This document shows positions 40,873 to 41,598 of a stretch of 41,598 bases of DNA, piece by piece. The position numbers were made by a program, and so were the translations under genes. Positions within the stretch are counted from its first letter, which is position 1; each line of letters starts with the position of its first letter. Under the pieces are notes generated by a model. It made no database searches and had not been told where the DNA came from. It was given only the letters and a program-made list of their open reading frames with translations. The stretch is taken from contig CASELE010000018.1 of NCBI GenBank assembly GCA_949288735.1, forward strand, positions 1 through 41,598, in the 5' to 3' direction. This stretch comes from an uncultured Alistipes sp. GTDB lineage: Bacteria > Bacteroidota > Bacteroidia > Bacteroidales > Rikenellaceae.

Positions 40873-41391
40873 TCAAAAAAATGAGTAGGGAACGACACCG
40901 AACTCCTGTACATAGGCAGTGGCTTCGGGCTTGTCGTTTTTGAAGAGTCCGTAAAAATAGTTGTTCCCGTCTCCGAAGTTGCAGTAAAGCTTGATCTCTT
41001 TCATGGCGGATTGTCCGGTCATATCCTGCAAACCCTTGGTTTCCCATAACTGCCATCCGTCCACAACCCATGCATGGCCGTTCGATTGTTCGTCGGCAAT
41101 ATATTTTTTGTCTCCAACCATTACGATGGGTTGCTTCTTTACATAAACCTGCTCGCGGATTGTCTCCTGTATTCGTTTGTTGCCGGTTATCGGATCGGAT
41201 GTTTCGGTGATTTGTAAGGCTTTCTTGTAGTCGCAGTTGATAGGAACATAGTCGGAGTTCCCGTTTAGAAAGAGCGGTATGTTACCCCACATGGCACTTG
41301 ATCCATTCGGAGAATAGGTGACATATACCGCCTTTCCGATTTGGTGGACGAACTGAGCGAGTTCCTCTTGGATTTCCCGGGGTGGATTTGT
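40873..41391 (-). pseudogene. C-terminal remnant of a C10 (streptopain-like) cysteine peptidase
   Basis: The frame opens right after a TGA (41394-41392) and encodes about 172 residues. ELAQFVHQIGKAVYVTYSPN followed by GSSAMWGNIP matches the middle of C10 peptidases. SNGHAWVVDGWQ carries the catalytic His, and YCNFGDGNNYFYGLF resembles the family C-terminus. The half with the signal peptide, propeptide and catalytic Cys is missing. An ATG at 41395, 25 bp after a good -7 box, reads MNKSTPGN but is in another frame and stops at the start of the remnant. The first in-frame ATG is at 41292. I read this as a truncated, frameshifted gene; an assembly fault near the contig end is the main alternative. 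Base composition (lower GC) differs from most of the window. Confidence 0.65.
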
Positions 41392-41419
41392 TCATAAATA
41401 GTGTTTTTAGGTTGTTGTT

Positions 41420-41427
41420 CAAAGTTA
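41420..41427 (-). promoter_or_regulatory. -7 element upstream of the C10 peptidase remnant
   Basis: TAACTTTG on the minus strand in an AT-rich leader, 24 bp before an ATG at 41395 that is out of frame with the remnant. Confidence 0.5.
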
Positions 41428-41517
41428 GTAAGAAAAAATGCTAAAACCGAATGTTTGCGACGGTTCGTTTCTGCGGTGAGCCGGTTTTTTCGACCGTATC
41501 GGCTTTCGCCGGAAGTT

Positions 41518-41561
41518 TGCGGTTCCGCCGGCAGGAGCAGGTGTGGGGATGAAAAGAGGCG
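41518..41561. repeat. Copy B of the terminator-flanking repeat, with GC-rich hairpin at the window end
   Basis: TGCGGTTCCGCCGGCAGGAG through AAAGAGGCGG matches 39954-39997. A GC-rich hairpin-like run (about 41553-41585) follows, in the same place as the terminator at copy A. It would end a minus-strand gene lying beyond the window. The last 30 bases are long G and C runs and may not be reliable. Confidence 0.55.
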
Positions 41562-41598
41562 GGGGGCCCCCAATGGGCGCCCCCGGGGGGGGCCCGGG

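Noticed and set aside
41265..41573. 102-codon minus-strand open frame at the right end
   Set aside because: It runs through the terminator, the -7 box and AT-rich leader, and has no protein-like features.

Overview
The window looks like one chromosomal segment of a high-GC member of the Bacteroidales, most likely Alistipes or a close relative in the Rikenellaceae. Supporting signs are the Bacteroidota -7 promoter element TAnnTTTG in front of about fourteen genes, a general lack of Shine-Dalgarno sequences, a 63-residue S21 protein of the Bacteroidota type, a DUF2723 (TMEM260-like) membrane protein, and GC-rich codons set against AT-rich leaders. The genus is inferred; no rRNA or tRNA gene was found to confirm it. 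Most of the window is core genome. No CRISPR array, insertion sequence, prophage or integration site is visible.

Layout. 1-700: the middle of an ABC exporter, cut off and joined tail-first to the 3' end of a SulP anion transporter (655-2355, minus). 2664-3994: a helix-hairpin-helix membrane protein and rpsU, plus strand, closed by a perfect terminator. 4092-16110: a minus-strand block with an outer-membrane barrel protein, a DksA/TraR-like regulator, ileS, a maltose O-acetyltransferase-type enzyme, an MsbA-like ABC exporter, rnhA and valS. 16373-21402: plus-strand lon followed by kdsB-kdsA-kdsD, three enzymes of Kdo supply for lipopolysaccharide. 21631-22245: an orphan lipoprotein. 22325-25686 (minus): the operon trpS-clc-PAS protein. 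25840-26730: oxyR, divergent from trpS, with both peroxide-sensing cysteines. 26803-33820: one compact plus-strand operon, rsfS-ftsH-cdsA-psd-AI-2E-family permease-(flavokinase/ahcY). 33763-34275 (minus): a DUF456 membrane protein. 34609-36285: an acyl-CoA/AMP-forming ligase. 36559-41391 (minus): a large DUF2723 membrane protein, an orphan lipoprotein and the C-terminal remnant of a C10 (streptopain-like) peptidase.

How the genes fit together. Much of the window serves the envelope: Kdo synthesis, a lipid-A-type exporter, CDP-diacylglycerol synthase, phosphatidylserine decarboxylase, acyl activation, an Omp85-like barrel and lipoproteins. Translation (three aminoacyl-tRNA synthetases, S21, RsfS) and proteolysis/stress control (Lon, FtsH, OxyR, DksA-like) make up most of the rest.

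The most unusual item is at 31931-33820: a stand-alone flavokinase domain is open in frame, with no stop codon, into a complete S-adenosylhomocysteine hydrolase. The hydrolase also lacks a stop at its usual C-terminus and runs about 20 codons into the convergent DUF456 gene. Other points worth a look are the ABC/SulP junction, the truncated C10 peptidase with its own promoter, a duplicated terminator element near the right end, and a possible rpsU promoter inside the upstream gene.
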